Source: CALZFJ01 sp964459845 (GTDB lineage Bacteria; Bacteroidota; Bacteroidia; Bacteroidales; Muribaculaceae). From it: a stretch of 64,000 bases of DNA. Under the pieces are notes generated by a model. The model searched no databases. It saw only the letters and a list, made by a program, of their open reading frames with translations, and had not been told where the DNA came from. The stretch's first letter is position 1; every line of letters starts with the position of its first letter. Location: the NCBI GenBank assembly GCA_964459845.1, contig CAYWOC010000001.1:124001-188000 (forward strand). Direction: 5' to 3'. This document shows, in pieces, positions 18,127-27,200 of this stretch. A program made the position numbers and the translations under genes.

Positions 18127-18157
18127 CAAAATTACTACAAATAAAGGAAGTTGCAAA
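18127..18157 (-). promoter_or_regulatory. Promoter of the toxin-antitoxin pair
   Basis: Minus-strand TTTG (18154-18157), 19 bases, TAATTTTG (18127-18134). It fixes the antitoxin start at 18105. Confidence 0.7.
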
Positions 18158-18361
18158 AATCTTCTCGATTTTATGCCGCCATGCGCCACCGAAATCATCC
18201 TATTTCCACATATTCGCCGACACAAAACATCAGCCAGCCATACCGACTTCTGCCACTGCCGCTTCACGCCACATTCATCGGTCAATTTTACCGGCGCAGC
18301 GCAGTTGCATATAGAAATCGCGGAAGTTTCATTGCGAAATGCATTTTTTTGTCATCTTCGC

Positions 18362-18392
18362 TTGCTTTTATGAAAATTGTTGCCTATTTTTG
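18362..18392 (+). promoter_or_regulatory. Promoter of fbp
   Basis: TTG (18362-18364), 20 bases, TATTTTTG (18385-18392), about 50 bases before ATG 18443. Confidence 0.7.
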
Positions 18393-18442
18393 TTACATAA
18401 AGGTCTAAATAACCAAAAAACATAACTTAACACGTTTATCAA

Positions 18443-20467
18443 ATGAACAAAGACAAGAACTCTGCTGAAGTAGTTAAAGACCTTAGGTATCTGCAACTGC
18501 TTGCCCGCAACTTCCCCAACATTGCGGCCGCCAGTACCGAGATTATAAATCTTGAGGCAATATTGAACTTGCCTAAAGGCACTGAGCATTTCCTTGCCGA
18601 CCTGCATGGTGAATACAAGGCTTTCCAGCATGTGCTGCGCAACGCTTCGGGCGCCATAAAGCGTAAAGTCAAGGAAATCTTTGGGGAGACACTCGGCATC
18701 AAGGAGCAGAAAGAACTTTGCACACTAATATACTATCCTGAGCTGAAGCTCGACCTCGTGAAGCAAGACACCGACCACGAAGAATTGGAAGACTGGTACT
18801 TCATCACGCTTAACCGCCTTGTGATGGTGTGCCGAAACGTGTCGTCGAAATACACCCGCTCAAAGGTACGCAAGGCTCTGCCTTCCGATTTCTCTTATAT
18901 AATTCAGGAACTGCTGCATGAAAGCTCGGTCGATACCAACAAGCAGGCTTATGTGGAGGTCATCGTACGCACAATCATAGCCACCGAACGCGCCGACGAT
19001 TTCATCATCTCGATATGCAACCTCATCCAGCAGCTTGCAATCGACACGCTGCACATCCTCGGCGACGTGTTCGACCGTGGACCAAGCCCCGACAAGATTA
19101 TGGACATCCTGTGCGACTACCACAACTTCGATGTGCAATGGGGCAACCACGACATCCTGTGGATGGGCGCGGCTGCCGGCAACGACTGCTGCATCGCGAA
19201 CGTAATCCGCATCGCCCTGCGCTACGGCAATCAGGCTGTGCTTGAAGACGGATATGGCATCAATATGCTGCCGCTCGCCACTTTCGCACTCGAAACCTAT
19301 GCCGACGACCCTTGCACAATGTTCATGCCCAAGGTGAACCGGCAGGAAGCCGGAATAAGCGAGAAGACCATGCACATGATTGCTCAGTGGCACAAAGCCA
19401 TCAGCATAATCCAGTTCAAGCTGGAAGCCGCCACCATCAAGCGTCGTCCCGACTTCAAGATGGAAGACCGCATGCTGCTGCACCACATCGACTTCGACCG
19501 CAAGGTTTTCGTCCTCGACGGAAAAGAATATGAGCTGACCGACACAAACTTCCCTACGGTGGATCCGAAAGACCCATATCGCCTCACCCCCGAGGAACAA
19601 GACATTGTGAACAAGCTTCACAACTCATTCGTGAGCAGCGAGAAATTACAGAAGCATATGGCGTGCCTGTTCCGCAACGGATGCATATATGCCGTCACCA
19701 ATTCCAATCTGCTCTTCCATGCCTCGGTGCCACTCAATGCCGACGGCTCGCTGAAAGATGTGGAAATCCACGGCAAGAAATATCATGGCAAGGCTCTGCT
19801 CAAGAAAGCCGGCGGAATGATTCGCGAAGCTTACTTCGGCGTTGATGACGAGAATGAGCAGCAGTTTGCCAACGACTATGTGTGGTATCTGTGGTGCGGC
19901 AAAGACTCTCCCGCATTCGACAAAGACAAGATGGCAACTTTCGAACGCTACTTCTTGAAAGACAAAGACACCCATAAGGAGATTAAGGGCAACTACTACC
20001 TGCTGCGCGACAGCGAGCAAGTGTGCGACATGCTGCTCGACGAGTTTGAGGTGAAAGGCAAGCACCGCCACATCATCAATGGGCATGTGCCTGTGAAGAC
20101 AATAAAAGGAGAAAGCCCTATCAAGGCAAATGGCAAAATGATGGTAATCGACGGCGGGTTCTCTAAAGCCTACCAGCCCGAGACTGGCATTGCCGGATAC
20201 ACTCTCGTGTTCCACTCGCGAGGCTTCCAGCTCGTGCAGCACGAGCCGTTCTCCTCAATCAAGAAAGCCGTGGAAGAGGGGCAGGACATCAAGTCCACCA
20301 CTCAGCTCGTGGAGATGAGCTCCACCCGCATGATGGTGAAAGACACCGACCTCGGACACGAGCTTGAACGGCAAATAATCGACTTGAAGCGTCTCCTTTT
20401 CGCATTCCACAACGGATACATCAAGGAAAAGGACTCTGGCTCAAGCCTGATTCGACTGAAAAGCTAA
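18443..20467 (+). CDS. fbp: Class III fructose-1,6-bisphosphatase
   Basis: The 674-residue protein matches the large Firmicutes/Bacteroidetes FBPase. It has metallophosphatase motifs FLADLHGEYKAF (about residues 51-62), HILGDVFDRGPSPDKIMD (about 204-221) and QWGNHDILWMGAAAGND (about 231-247). It hydrolyses fructose-1,6-bisphosphate to fructose-6-phosphate in gluconeogenesis, in the cytoplasm. It is a single-gene unit with its own promoter and a strong terminator. Confidence 0.97.
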   Translation: MNKDKNSAEVVKDLRYLQLLARNFPNIAAASTEIINLEAILNLPKGTEHFLADLHGEYKAFQHVLRNASGAIKRKVKEIFGETLGIKEQKELCTLIYYPELKLDLVKQDTDHEELEDWYFITLNRLVMVCRNVSSKYTRSKVRKALPSDFSYIIQELLHESSVDTNKQAYVEVIVRTIIATERADDFIISICNLIQQLAIDTLHILGDVFDRGPSPDKIMDILCDYHNFDVQWGNHDILWMGAAAGNDCCIANVIRIALRYGNQAVLEDGYGINMLPLATFALETYADDPCTMFMPKVNRQEAGISEKTMHMIAQWHKAISIIQFKLEAATIKRRPDFKMEDRMLLHHIDFDRKVFVLDGKEYELTDTNFPTVDPKDPYRLTPEEQDIVNKLHNSFVSSEKLQKHMACLFRNGCIYAVTNSNLLFHASVPLNADGSLKDVEIHGKKYHGKALLKKAGGMIREAYFGVDDENEQQFANDYVWYLWCGKDSPAFDKDKMATFERYFLKDKDTHKEIKGNYYLLRDSEQVCDMLLDEFEVKGKHRHIINGHVPVKTIKGESPIKANGKMMVIDGGFSKAYQPETGIAGYTLVFHSRGFQLVQHEPFSSIKKAVEEGQDIKSTTQLVEMSSTRMMVKDTDLGHELERQIIDLKRLLFAFHNGYIKEKDSGSSLIRLKS

Positions 20468-20486
20468 CCAAAAACAATTTTCACCG

Positions 20487-20525
20487 AAAGCCTAATCGGC
20501 AAAAAATCTGCCGATTAGGCTTTTC
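20487..20525 (+). terminator. Terminator after fbp
   Basis: A perfect 15-bp stem, AAAGCCTAATCGGCA (20487-20501) with TGCCGATTAGGCTTT (20509-20523), followed by T residues. Confidence 0.9.
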
Positions 20526-20624
20526 CAAAAATTCGGTCATTCGCCTGTTCAGGGAATTTTCTTTACCTTTTGGGCAAGGCTAAATATCAATAAAGAAAAA
20601 CGGCTAAAAAACTCTAATAATATC

Positions 20625-21356
20625 ATGGCTGATAAGAAATTGAAATTAGTGGTATCCACTGGTGCCGGCATCAGTGCCGAAAGTGGTATGGCCACCTACC
20701 GCGATGCAGGTGGCTTGTGGGACACATATCCCGTAATGGAAGTGGCAAGCGCCAACGGATATGCCCGAAACCCGAAACTCATTCACGAGTTTTACAGCAA
20801 TCTGCGAAAAAAACTTGTGAAACTTCAGCCTAATGCCGCCCACTTCGGGCTTAAAGACCTCGAAGAATGCTTCGATGTGCAGGTCATAACGCAAAACGTT
20901 GACGACCTGCATGAGCGTGCCGGAAGCAGCAAGGTGCTGCATCTGCATGGCGAGCTCATGAAAGTGCGCTCGCTGCCCCACCCCGAGCGTGTGTATGACG
21001 TGCGCAGCAACGAGCTTACAGGAAAGCCCGACGAGCTTTCCACCTCACTCAGCACACGCGACAGCTATGGCGATCCCGTGCGCCCGCACATTGTATTTTT
21101 CCAAGAGGCGGTGCCAAACTTTGAGCCTGCCACTGAGCTTGCACGGCAAGCCGACATATTCGTCGTCATAGGCACATCACTTGTGGTATATCCAGCCGCA
21201 AGCCTGCTCAATTATGTGCGCCACGGCGTGCCGATATATTACATCGACCCGCACCCTGCCGAAGTCGGCTATCCATCTATCGACATCATCGAGGAAAAAG
21301 CCACCGTAGGTGTCCCCGAATTAAAGGAAATCCTCCTCGAAAAATACATCCATTAA
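20625..21356 (+). CDS. cobB: Sirtuin (SIR2-type) NAD-dependent protein deacylase
   Basis: The 243-residue protein has VVSTGAGISAESGMATYRD (about residues 9-27), the NAD-binding QNVDDLHERAGS (about 90-101), catalytic His in HLHGELMKVR, PHIVFFQEAVP and VIGTSLVVYPAASL. Its zinc-binding Cys pairs are not visible, as in many Bacteroidetes class III/U-like sirtuins. It removes acyl groups from lysines using NAD+. It lies just upstream of the restriction-modification genes, which look inserted after it. Confidence 0.93.
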   Translation: MADKKLKLVVSTGAGISAESGMATYRDAGGLWDTYPVMEVASANGYARNPKLIHEFYSNLRKKLVKLQPNAAHFGLKDLEECFDVQVITQNVDDLHERAGSSKVLHLHGELMKVRSLPHPERVYDVRSNELTGKPDELSTSLSTRDSYGDPVRPHIVFFQEAVPNFEPATELARQADIFVVIGTSLVVYPAASLLNYVRHGVPIYYIDPHPAEVGYPSIDIIEEKATVGVPELKEILLEKYIH

Positions 21357-21491
21357 GGAGAACTCCGCCACACATCGATGCCCACCACGGCTCTACACAA
21401 AATCGGTCACCCAAATTTTCACCAAGCCGCATCGCCTACATTAGAATATATAAATTATCAAAATTTGGCATTAGAGAATTGATAAATAATT

Positions 21492-22445
21492 ATGAGTAGT
21501 AAAAGCAATGGACAAGGACGTGCTTACGAATACATTTGCTTGCATTCTTTACAAGATGCAATAAGTGCTATTCGTAAATCTCAAATAATTCATAATAGCA
21601 GCTATTATGCTGCAGAACACGCATGGAGTACATTGAGTGTTGCTGAGAAAGCATTATATACACTGAGCGCAAAATCAACTATAGATACGATATTTGCTTT
21701 GGAACCAAACATCGTAGAAGTTGACAATGATATGCTAAATCTATATATTCAAAACGACGAGCATGGTGCAGAAGCTGATGTACGTGATATTATCATCAAT
21801 CGCAATGATATCGTTTGGGAGATAGGGCTAAGCATAAAACACAATCATATGGCTGTAAAACACAGTCGTTTAGCAAAAAACTTAGATTTTGGTCAAAAAT
21901 GGTATGGAATTAACTGTTCTGAAGAATATTGGAAAGCAGTAAAACCTACATTTGATTTTCTTGAAGCAGGAAAAGCAAATGGTACTTACTTTAAAGATTT
22001 AGGCTCTAAGGAAGATGATGTTTATATACCATTATTGAAAGCTTTTATGCAAGAAGTGAAAAAACAAGTAGAGAATAACACTGACGTACCTCGTAAACTT
22101 GTTGAATATTTACTCAGCAGATATGACTTCTATAAAGTTATTAGTATAGACAATAAAAGAATTACCACGATACAGTCTTTCAACATATACAGAACTCTAA
22201 ATCAATCAAGTAAGACTAAGAAACCATCTTTAGAAGTTCCAGCAATGGAATTACCAACAACTTTACTCTATATGGATTTCAAACCTAAGAGTAAAACAAC
22301 TGTAATTATGGGACTTGATAATGGTTGGCAATTCTCGTTCAGAATACATAACGCAAAAGATACGGTAGAACCATCTTTGAAGTTTGATGTTCAGATTATA
22401 GGAATGCCTCCTGCCGTAAATATAACTTTTAACTGTAAGTGGTAA
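21492..22445 (+). CDS. HaeIII-family type II restriction endonuclease (GGCC)
   Basis: A 317-residue protein (start SSKSNGQGRAYEYICLHSLQ) whose length fits R.HaeIII, placed two bases ahead of a gene that is a very close match to M.HaeIII. The assignment rests on this coupling plus the N-terminal GQGRAYEY pattern I associate with the HaeIII endonuclease family. A possible catalytic stretch is VWEIGLSIKHNHMAVKHSR (about residues 113-131), where a Glu and Lys are suitably spaced. The enzyme would cut GGCC. Base composition is much more AT-rich than the neighbours, suggesting recent gain. Confidence 0.85.
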   Translation: MSSKSNGQGRAYEYICLHSLQDAISAIRKSQIIHNSSYYAAEHAWSTLSVAEKALYTLSAKSTIDTIFALEPNIVEVDNDMLNLYIQNDEHGAEADVRDIIINRNDIVWEIGLSIKHNHMAVKHSRLAKNLDFGQKWYGINCSEEYWKAVKPTFDFLEAGKANGTYFKDLGSKEDDVYIPLLKAFMQEVKKQVENNTDVPRKLVEYLLSRYDFYKVISIDNKRITTIQSFNIYRTLNQSSKTKKPSLEVPAMELPTTLLYMDFKPKSKTTVIMGLDNGWQFSFRIHNAKDTVEPSLKFDVQIIGMPPAVNITFNCKW

Positions 22446-22447
22446 AT

Positions 22448-23458
22448 ATGAATTTGATTAGTCTTTTTTCTGGTGCAGGTGGGCTTGATAAGGGATTCCG
22501 CAATGCAGGATTTCATACTGTAGTCGCCAATGAATTTGACAAAAAAATATGTCCGACATTTAAAGCTAACTTTCCTAACACAAAATTAATAGAGGGGGAT
22601 ATTAGAAATATACCGTCTAATGCCTTTCCTAACCATGTGACAGGCATAATTGGAGGGCCTCCATGTCAGTCGTGGAGTGAAGCAGGTTCATTAAAGGGCA
22701 TCGAAGATGCTCGTGGGCAGTTGTTTTATGAATATATCAGGATTTTGCGTGATACCAAACCTTTATTTTTTGTTGCAGAAAATGTATCGGGCATGCTTGC
22801 TAAACGGCATTCGGATGCTGTTAGTGGATTTTTGAAGTTATTTGACGAAGCAGGTTATAATGTTAATTTGAAAATGCTTAACGCAAATGACTATGATGTT
22901 CCAGAAGACAGAGACCGTGTTTTCTATATTGGTTTTCGCAAGGATTTACACATAGATGATTATGAATATCCGAAGCCTCAAGACCATAAGCCGACATTGC
23001 GTGAAGCAATTTGGGATTTACAAGACACAGCTATACCTGCAAGAGAGAAGAACCATACAAACGGAAATGCTTGTGTCGTTCCAAACAATGAATATTTTAC
23101 AGGTGCTTTTTCGCCAATATTCATGTCTCGTAACCGTGTAAGATCTTGGGATGAGCCAGGGTTTACAGTTCAGGCAAGTGGAAGACAATGCCAACTCCAT
23201 CCACAGGCACCCAAAATGATAAAGGTAGAGAAAAACTTGCAAAAATTTGTTGAAGGGAAAGAACATCTATATCGAAGAATGACTGTCAGAGAAGTCGCTC
23301 GTGTTCAAAGCTTTCCAGATGACTTCAAGTTCATCTATGACGAAGTGAATTATGGATATAAGATGATAGGCAATGCTGTTCCTGTCAATCTTGCGTATCA
23401 TGTGGCATTAAGTATAATAGAAACATTTAAACGACATAATATCAATATTGACAACTAA
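22448..23458 (+). CDS. M.HaeIII-like DNA cytosine-5 methyltransferase (GGCC)
   Basis: The 336-residue protein from ATG 22448 (MNLISLFSGAGGLDKGF) carries all C5-methyltransferase motifs: motif I FSGAGGLD, motif IV GGPPCQSWS with catalytic Cys about 73, motif VI VAENVSG, motif VIII RDRVFYIGFR, and C-terminal GNAVPVNLAYHVA. The target-recognition region (SRNRVR...FTVQASGRQCQLHPQAP) agrees closely with M.HaeIII as I remember it, so the target is almost surely GGCC, methylated at the inner cytosine. It protects host DNA from the endonuclease encoded just upstream. The only GGCC in the two genes, at 22656-22659, lies in the codons for the catalytic motif. AT-rich, likely horizontally acquired. Confidence 0.95.
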   Translation: MNLISLFSGAGGLDKGFRNAGFHTVVANEFDKKICPTFKANFPNTKLIEGDIRNIPSNAFPNHVTGIIGGPPCQSWSEAGSLKGIEDARGQLFYEYIRILRDTKPLFFVAENVSGMLAKRHSDAVSGFLKLFDEAGYNVNLKMLNANDYDVPEDRDRVFYIGFRKDLHIDDYEYPKPQDHKPTLREAIWDLQDTAIPAREKNHTNGNACVVPNNEYFTGAFSPIFMSRNRVRSWDEPGFTVQASGRQCQLHPQAPKMIKVEKNLQKFVEGKEHLYRRMTVREVARVQSFPDDFKFIYDEVNYGYKMIGNAVPVNLAYHVALSIIETFKRHNINIDN

Positions 23459-23583
23459 TGCAATAGTTCGTTAAAATTCAACAAAAAGCAACTGCAAAAA
23501 CTGCTTATCACACGCCTATTCGCTGACATTACGACAATTACGGCAATTTAGGAACACACAACTCCACATTTTGTGGATATGTC

Positions 23584-23614
23584 TTTGTGATTTTTCAAAA
23601 AAAGTCTATCTTTG
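23584..23614 (+). promoter_or_regulatory. Promoter of psd-pssA
   Basis: TTTG (23584-23587), 19 bases, TATCTTTG (23607-23614), 50 bases before ATG 23664. Confidence 0.7.
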
Positions 23615-23663
23615 TATGTTAAAAAAGAATTTTACTCATTATATATAACAAAGACAAACTTAA

Positions 23664-24335
23664 ATGAAAGTCAAGATACACCGTGAGGGTCTTAACATAT
23701 TGTTGGTTCTGCTTTTCATCTTGCTGGCAATCAATATTCCTGCATATATTTTCATAGAATGGAAAGCTATCCCCATCACGTTCATAACTATTTCGGCGAT
23801 AATGTATCTGCTGGTGGTGAACTTCTTCCGAAGTCCGCGCCGCCACTTCAGGGGCGATGCCACAAATGCTGTAGTGGCGTCGGTCGATGGAAAAGTTGTG
23901 GCACTTGAGGAGGTATATGAGGATGAATACCTGCACCGCAATGTGATACAGCTCTCCATTTTCATGACCGTGTTCAATGTTCATGCCAACTGGGCTCCGG
24001 TGAACGGAATCGTTGAATATGTGAAGCACCTTTCCGGTCGATTTATCGCAGCCTATCTGCCAAAGTCGAGCACCGAAAATGAACGTTCCACCATAGTCAT
24101 ACGCACCGACAACGGCACCGAGATTCTCATGCGCCAGATTGCCGGAGCTGTAGCGCGCCGCATTGTCACCTATCCCGAAAAGGGCGAACATGTGAGCATC
24201 GACGAGCATATAGGCTTCATAAAGTTCGGCTCTCGCGTAGATATATACCTACCGCTCGACACCGAAATTCTCGTGAAGCTCGGCGACAAGACGGTGGGCG
24301 GAATCACTCAGGTGGCACGCCTCAAAAACAAGTAG
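23664..24335 (+). CDS. psd: Phosphatidylserine decarboxylase proenzyme
   Basis: The 223-residue protein is of the short type. It has N-terminal membrane spans (LNILLVLLFILLAINIPAYI and ITFITISAIMYLLVV), NFFRSPRR, VDGKVV, IFMTVFNVHANWAPVNG and the self-cleavage site FIKFGSRVD, where Ser190 becomes the pyruvoyl group. It decarboxylates phosphatidylserine to phosphatidylethanolamine at the inner membrane. The next gene, 24 bases on, makes its substrate. Confidence 0.96.
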   Translation: MKVKIHREGLNILLVLLFILLAINIPAYIFIEWKAIPITFITISAIMYLLVVNFFRSPRRHFRGDATNAVVASVDGKVVALEEVYEDEYLHRNVIQLSIFMTVFNVHANWAPVNGIVEYVKHLSGRFIAAYLPKSSTENERSTIVIRTDNGTEILMRQIAGAVARRIVTYPEKGEHVSIDEHIGFIKFGSRVDIYLPLDTEILVKLGDKTVGGITQVARLKNK

Positions 24336-24359
24336 CGACAAAACTTTTTCCCGAAAAAA

Positions 24360-25106
24360 ATGAAAATTCTACAAACCATAAAGAACAACATTCCCAACGC
24401 CATCACATGCTTGAATCTTGTGTCGGGAGTGATTGCATGCATATATGCTTTCAACAGCACAGTTGATTACAATGGTCTGTATGGCTACCAGTGCGCATTC
24501 ATTATGATCGCGATGGCTGCCGTATTCGACTTCTTCGACGGACTTGTGGCGCGCCTCATCCACGCCACCTCCGCAATAGGCAAGGAGCTCGACTCGCTGT
24601 GCGACTCGGTGAGCTTCGGCCTTGCCCCGGCTCTACTCGTATTCCAGATGATGGAATTTTTCAACCCAGGCACCCCGTGGAAATATGCTGCCCTGCTTAT
24701 CGCAGTGTGCGGTGTGCTGCGGCTGGCTCGGTTCAATGTCGATACCACACAGTCGGTATCGTTCCTCGGAATGCCAATCCCTGCCAACGCCATTTTCTGG
24801 ATAGGGTTCTGCTCAGTGCAATACTCCGTATGGAACGCCACCGGAGCCGTCACCCCGATGTTCGGCAGCGGTATCGTGATTGCTCTCACGCTGATAATGT
24901 CATACATGATGGTGAGCAGTCTGCGCATGTTCTCACTGAAGTTCAAGGATTTCTCTTTCGGCAACAACTGGCACCGCTACCTCATCGTCGTCGCTGCCAT
25001 AGCATTTGTCGCCGTTCAGGGCGTAGCCGGACTTGCAAGCACGATTCTGCTATACATTATCCTCAGCGTTTTCACGCACAAGCGCACCAAGGAACACGAA
25101 GCATAG
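24360..25106 (+). CDS. pssA: CDP-diacylglycerol-serine O-phosphatidyltransferase
   Basis: The 248-residue multi-spanning protein has the CDP-alcohol phosphotransferase motif FDGLVARL...GKELDSLCDSVSF (about residues 60-83, D-G-x2-A-R-x8-G-x3-D-x3-D). It makes phosphatidylserine from CDP-diacylglycerol and serine, feeding psd in the same operon. Confidence 0.96.
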   Translation: MKILQTIKNNIPNAITCLNLVSGVIACIYAFNSTVDYNGLYGYQCAFIMIAMAAVFDFFDGLVARLIHATSAIGKELDSLCDSVSFGLAPALLVFQMMEFFNPGTPWKYAALLIAVCGVLRLARFNVDTTQSVSFLGMPIPANAIFWIGFCSVQYSVWNATGAVTPMFGSGIVIALTLIMSYMMVSSLRMFSLKFKDFSFGNNWHRYLIVVAAIAFVAVQGVAGLASTILLYIILSVFTHKRTKEHEA

Positions 25107-25190
25107 CGCAAGCCACCTCTGCCAAGACAAAAATGTGGCACAATAATTGTTTATAATCGTAATTATTAAACGTTATAAATACTTTCTACA

Positions 25191-25565
25191 ATGGAATTAA
25201 TAGTTCTCGCCATATTATTCATAATCCTGTTCCCGGTTTTCAAAGTGGCATACAGTATATGGCGACAAGTTCACAATATAAAGAAGCAATTTGGCGGTCA
25301 ATTCGGAGGGGCTAACCCATTCGGAGGCAATGGAGGCAATGACTACACCACCAGCAGCCGTCGCTCGTCGCGGCAAGGCTACAATTCGGACGACTACAGC
25401 GGCGACCGTCGTCACCGCCACCATTTCTCAAGCAGCGAAGGTCAATATGTGGAATTTGAAGAAATCATCGAGGAGCGCGAATCCGTGCCATATAATTCCA
25501 GCGAACCTTACGAGCCTCAAATCTCCGACGTGAAATACGAGGAGATTATCGAGCGTGTGAATTAG
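25191..25565 (+). CDS. DUF4834-like small membrane protein
   Basis: A 124-residue protein with one N-terminal membrane span (MELIVLAILFIILFPVFKVA) then a Gly/Asn-rich and Ser/Arg-rich linker and an acidic C-terminus (VEFEEIIEERES, VKYEEIIERV). The layout fits the Bacteroidales DUF4834 family, of unknown function. It follows pssA by 84 bases and ends one base before the convergent gene at 25567. Confidence 0.75.
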   Translation: MELIVLAILFIILFPVFKVAYSIWRQVHNIKKQFGGQFGGANPFGGNGGNDYTTSSRRSSRQGYNSDDYSGDRRHRHHFSSSEGQYVEFEEIIEERESVPYNSSEPYEPQISDVKYEEIIERVN

Positions 25566-25566
25566 G

Positions 25567-26010
25567 CTAATCCACCGCAAGGATATTCCTTACAGCCCTA
25601 AGCGAACTTTTGGCGCGCTTCTCAAGCGCCACACACTCCCTCTGCGCGCTCGCCACCGGCATCAAGAATCTCATCAGTATCGCTGCCACAAGATAGCCCT
25701 CGATGCGCTTGCGAAGCACTGCATCGGCAGCCGCCTCAAGCTGCGCCGACACTCTGACAGTGATTTTCATAAGTGAGCCATCAGCCACACAATCTTCGGC
25801 ATATCCCATCATGCGTGAGCAAATATATCCCACTTCCTCATCCATCACTACGCCGAATATCCCTGCAAGATCGCACTTGGCATATTGCATTGGCACATCA
25901 CGGTCATCATTCTTGCCGGCAGAAATGAGCGCATATTCAGCCATCACGCTGCGCAGCACCTCTTCACGGTCGATTACCACATCTATTTTTCGGTATGTTT
26001 TGTTTTCCAT
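25567..26010 (-). CDS. Hypothetical protein, third gene of an unknown operon
   Basis: 147 residues starting MENKTYRKIDVVIDREEVL. The sequence is mostly helical with no signal peptide. It has many Arg and Ala near the end (RAKSSLRAVRNILAVD). I do not recognise a family. The reading frame is long, uses codons like its neighbours and ends tail-to-tail with DUF4834. It appears to be the last gene of the operon starting at 27062; a 99-base gap precedes it. Confidence 0.6.
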   Translation of the reverse strand: MENKTYRKIDVVIDREEVLRSVMAEYALISAGKNDDRDVPMQYAKCDLAGIFGVVMDEEVGYICSRMMGYAEDCVADGSLMKITVRVSAQLEAAADAVLRKRIEGYLVAAILMRFLMPVASAQRECVALEKRAKSSLRAVRNILAVD

Positions 26011-26109
26011 AAATTTATATTCTTATTAAATTTTCAAGGGGGAGTGGTTTCTAAAAACCGCCATCCTCAACGCATTCATTTATTCCATATCGGTCATTGA
26101 GATTGGGTC

Positions 26110-26571
26110 TCATCTCACCATTCTTGTTCTTGCTATGGCGACAATGCCTACCATAGCCAGCACCACCAGTGTAACCCGCAGCCACACTGTCACATCGCCA
26201 ATGCCATGGCTGCCAGTCAGCGACGATGAGCTTCGACTGGCGGTGACTTCATTCGCCGCAGAATCTTTTGACATTGCCAATGCCGCATTGCGCCGCACCT
26301 GCATCACGCGCCTCCTTGCCAAAGCCCCAGTCTTCGGTTTCAACATGGCATTGCTGTCGCTCATTGCATTTACTGGCACTATCGAGTCAGGGTAAAAATA
26401 CCACTCATCAATCACCACACCCTCCACTGCCGAACAAGCCCCCACTGCCAGCCCGGCATTCACCGATTTTGCCACACTGTCGGAATAAGCCACAGCCGGC
26501 TTGTGGCTTCGGCAAGCCGACATCATCAACATTGCCGCCACCGCCAGCATCACACAATTTCTTATGTTCAT
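26110..26571 (-). CDS. Putative lipoprotein with C-terminal membrane span
   Basis: 153 residues. The N-terminus is a lipoprotein signal with lipobox MSAC at about residues 17-20. The C-terminus holds a second hydrophobic span (VWLRVTLVVLAMVGIVAIA) ending in RTRMVR. A lipid anchor plus a C-terminal span is unusual and would put the middle part (about 105 residues, Ala/Ser-rich) in the periplasm at the inner membrane. No family recognised. It lies between two other unknown genes. Confidence 0.6.
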   Translation of the reverse strand: MNIRNCVMLAVAAMLMMSACRSHKPAVAYSDSVAKSVNAGLAVGACSAVEGVVIDEWYFYPDSIVPVNAMSDSNAMLKPKTGALARRRVMQVRRNAALAMSKDSAANEVTASRSSSSLTGSHGIGDVTVWLRVTLVVLAMVGIVAIARTRMVR

Positions 26572-26621
26572 TTTTCAAAAAGTATTATCATTTATATCGT
26601 TCTACATACAAGGTTTATCCG

Positions 26622-27062
26622 TCAGCACTTTCCCAAGCAGCCACCATTCACCACAGCACGTGCTGCACGCTGCACCCTATACAGATGCTTATAGGCATAA
26701 TCCTCCGATATGAAATAGCGCGAAGCTCGCTCCGACAGCAGCACTCGCGCAAGTGCCGCATGTATTGCAAGATTAGGATGTCGCTCCCTGAGCTGCTGCA
26801 TTTTATCATATATCTCCATCCACATCTGTTGCTTCAGGGTGAGCTTGCGGCTCGGCAGACCGTGAGTATTGATTTCGCTCATCACATTATATGCCTGGTC
26901 GAAACTCACATAGTAGTGTGGCCGCCCACTGTGCAGTACATCACGCACTATCTTATGTCGGTTTATCTCTCCCCCGGACTTCATAGCCTCTGCTATCTTC
27001 TCTCGGTAATCACGCAGCAGCTCAGCGTCACGCATACGTGTAAAGTTTCTTACATGGTTCAT
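26622..27062 (-). CDS. Hypothetical protein with internal duplication, first gene of the operon
   Basis: 146 residues, cytoplasmic and basic. Two halves resemble each other: RPHYYVSFDQAYNVM (about residues 47-61) and ASRYFISEDYAYKHLY (about 112-127), each preceded by a helical segment (LRDYREKIAEAM; WMEIYDKMQQLRERHP). I have a vague memory of similar Bacteroidales proteins without assigned function. DNA or RNA binding is possible given the Arg/Lys content, but nothing proves it. It is preceded by a promoter and a perfect inverted repeat. Confidence 0.6.
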   Translation of the reverse strand: MNHVRNFTRMRDAELLRDYREKIAEAMKSGGEINRHKIVRDVLHSGRPHYYVSFDQAYNVMSEINTHGLPSRKLTLKQQMWMEIYDKMQQLRERHPNLAIHAALARVLLSERASRYFISEDYAYKHLYRVQRAARAVVNGGCLGKC

Positions 27063-27150
27063 AATTGTACTCTTCTTTTTTCTTCATTAATTTTCAAATT
27101 TGTCATCACGAATTCAAAGTATAACCTAAAACATTAGTTTTCCATTCCTA

Positions 27151-27180
27151 TTTTAACCCAAATCGAGATTTGGGTTAAAA
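27151..27180. repeat. Perfect 14-bp inverted repeat
   Basis: TTTTAACCCAAATC (27151-27164), two bases, GATTTGGGTTAAAA (27167-27180). It lies just downstream of the minus-strand promoter at 27201-27233 and 89 bases before the gene at 27062. It could be a repressor site or an RNA hairpin in the leader. Confidence 0.85.
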
Positions 27181-27200
27181 AGTCATCAGGTATTACACCG

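Larger units (their letters stand above)
18106..18442. other. Divergent intergenic region
   Basis: 337 bases with the antitoxin promoter (18127-18157, minus) and the fbp promoter (18362-18392, plus). The middle (about 18165-18330) is GC-richer and holds no gene I can support. Confidence 0.6.
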
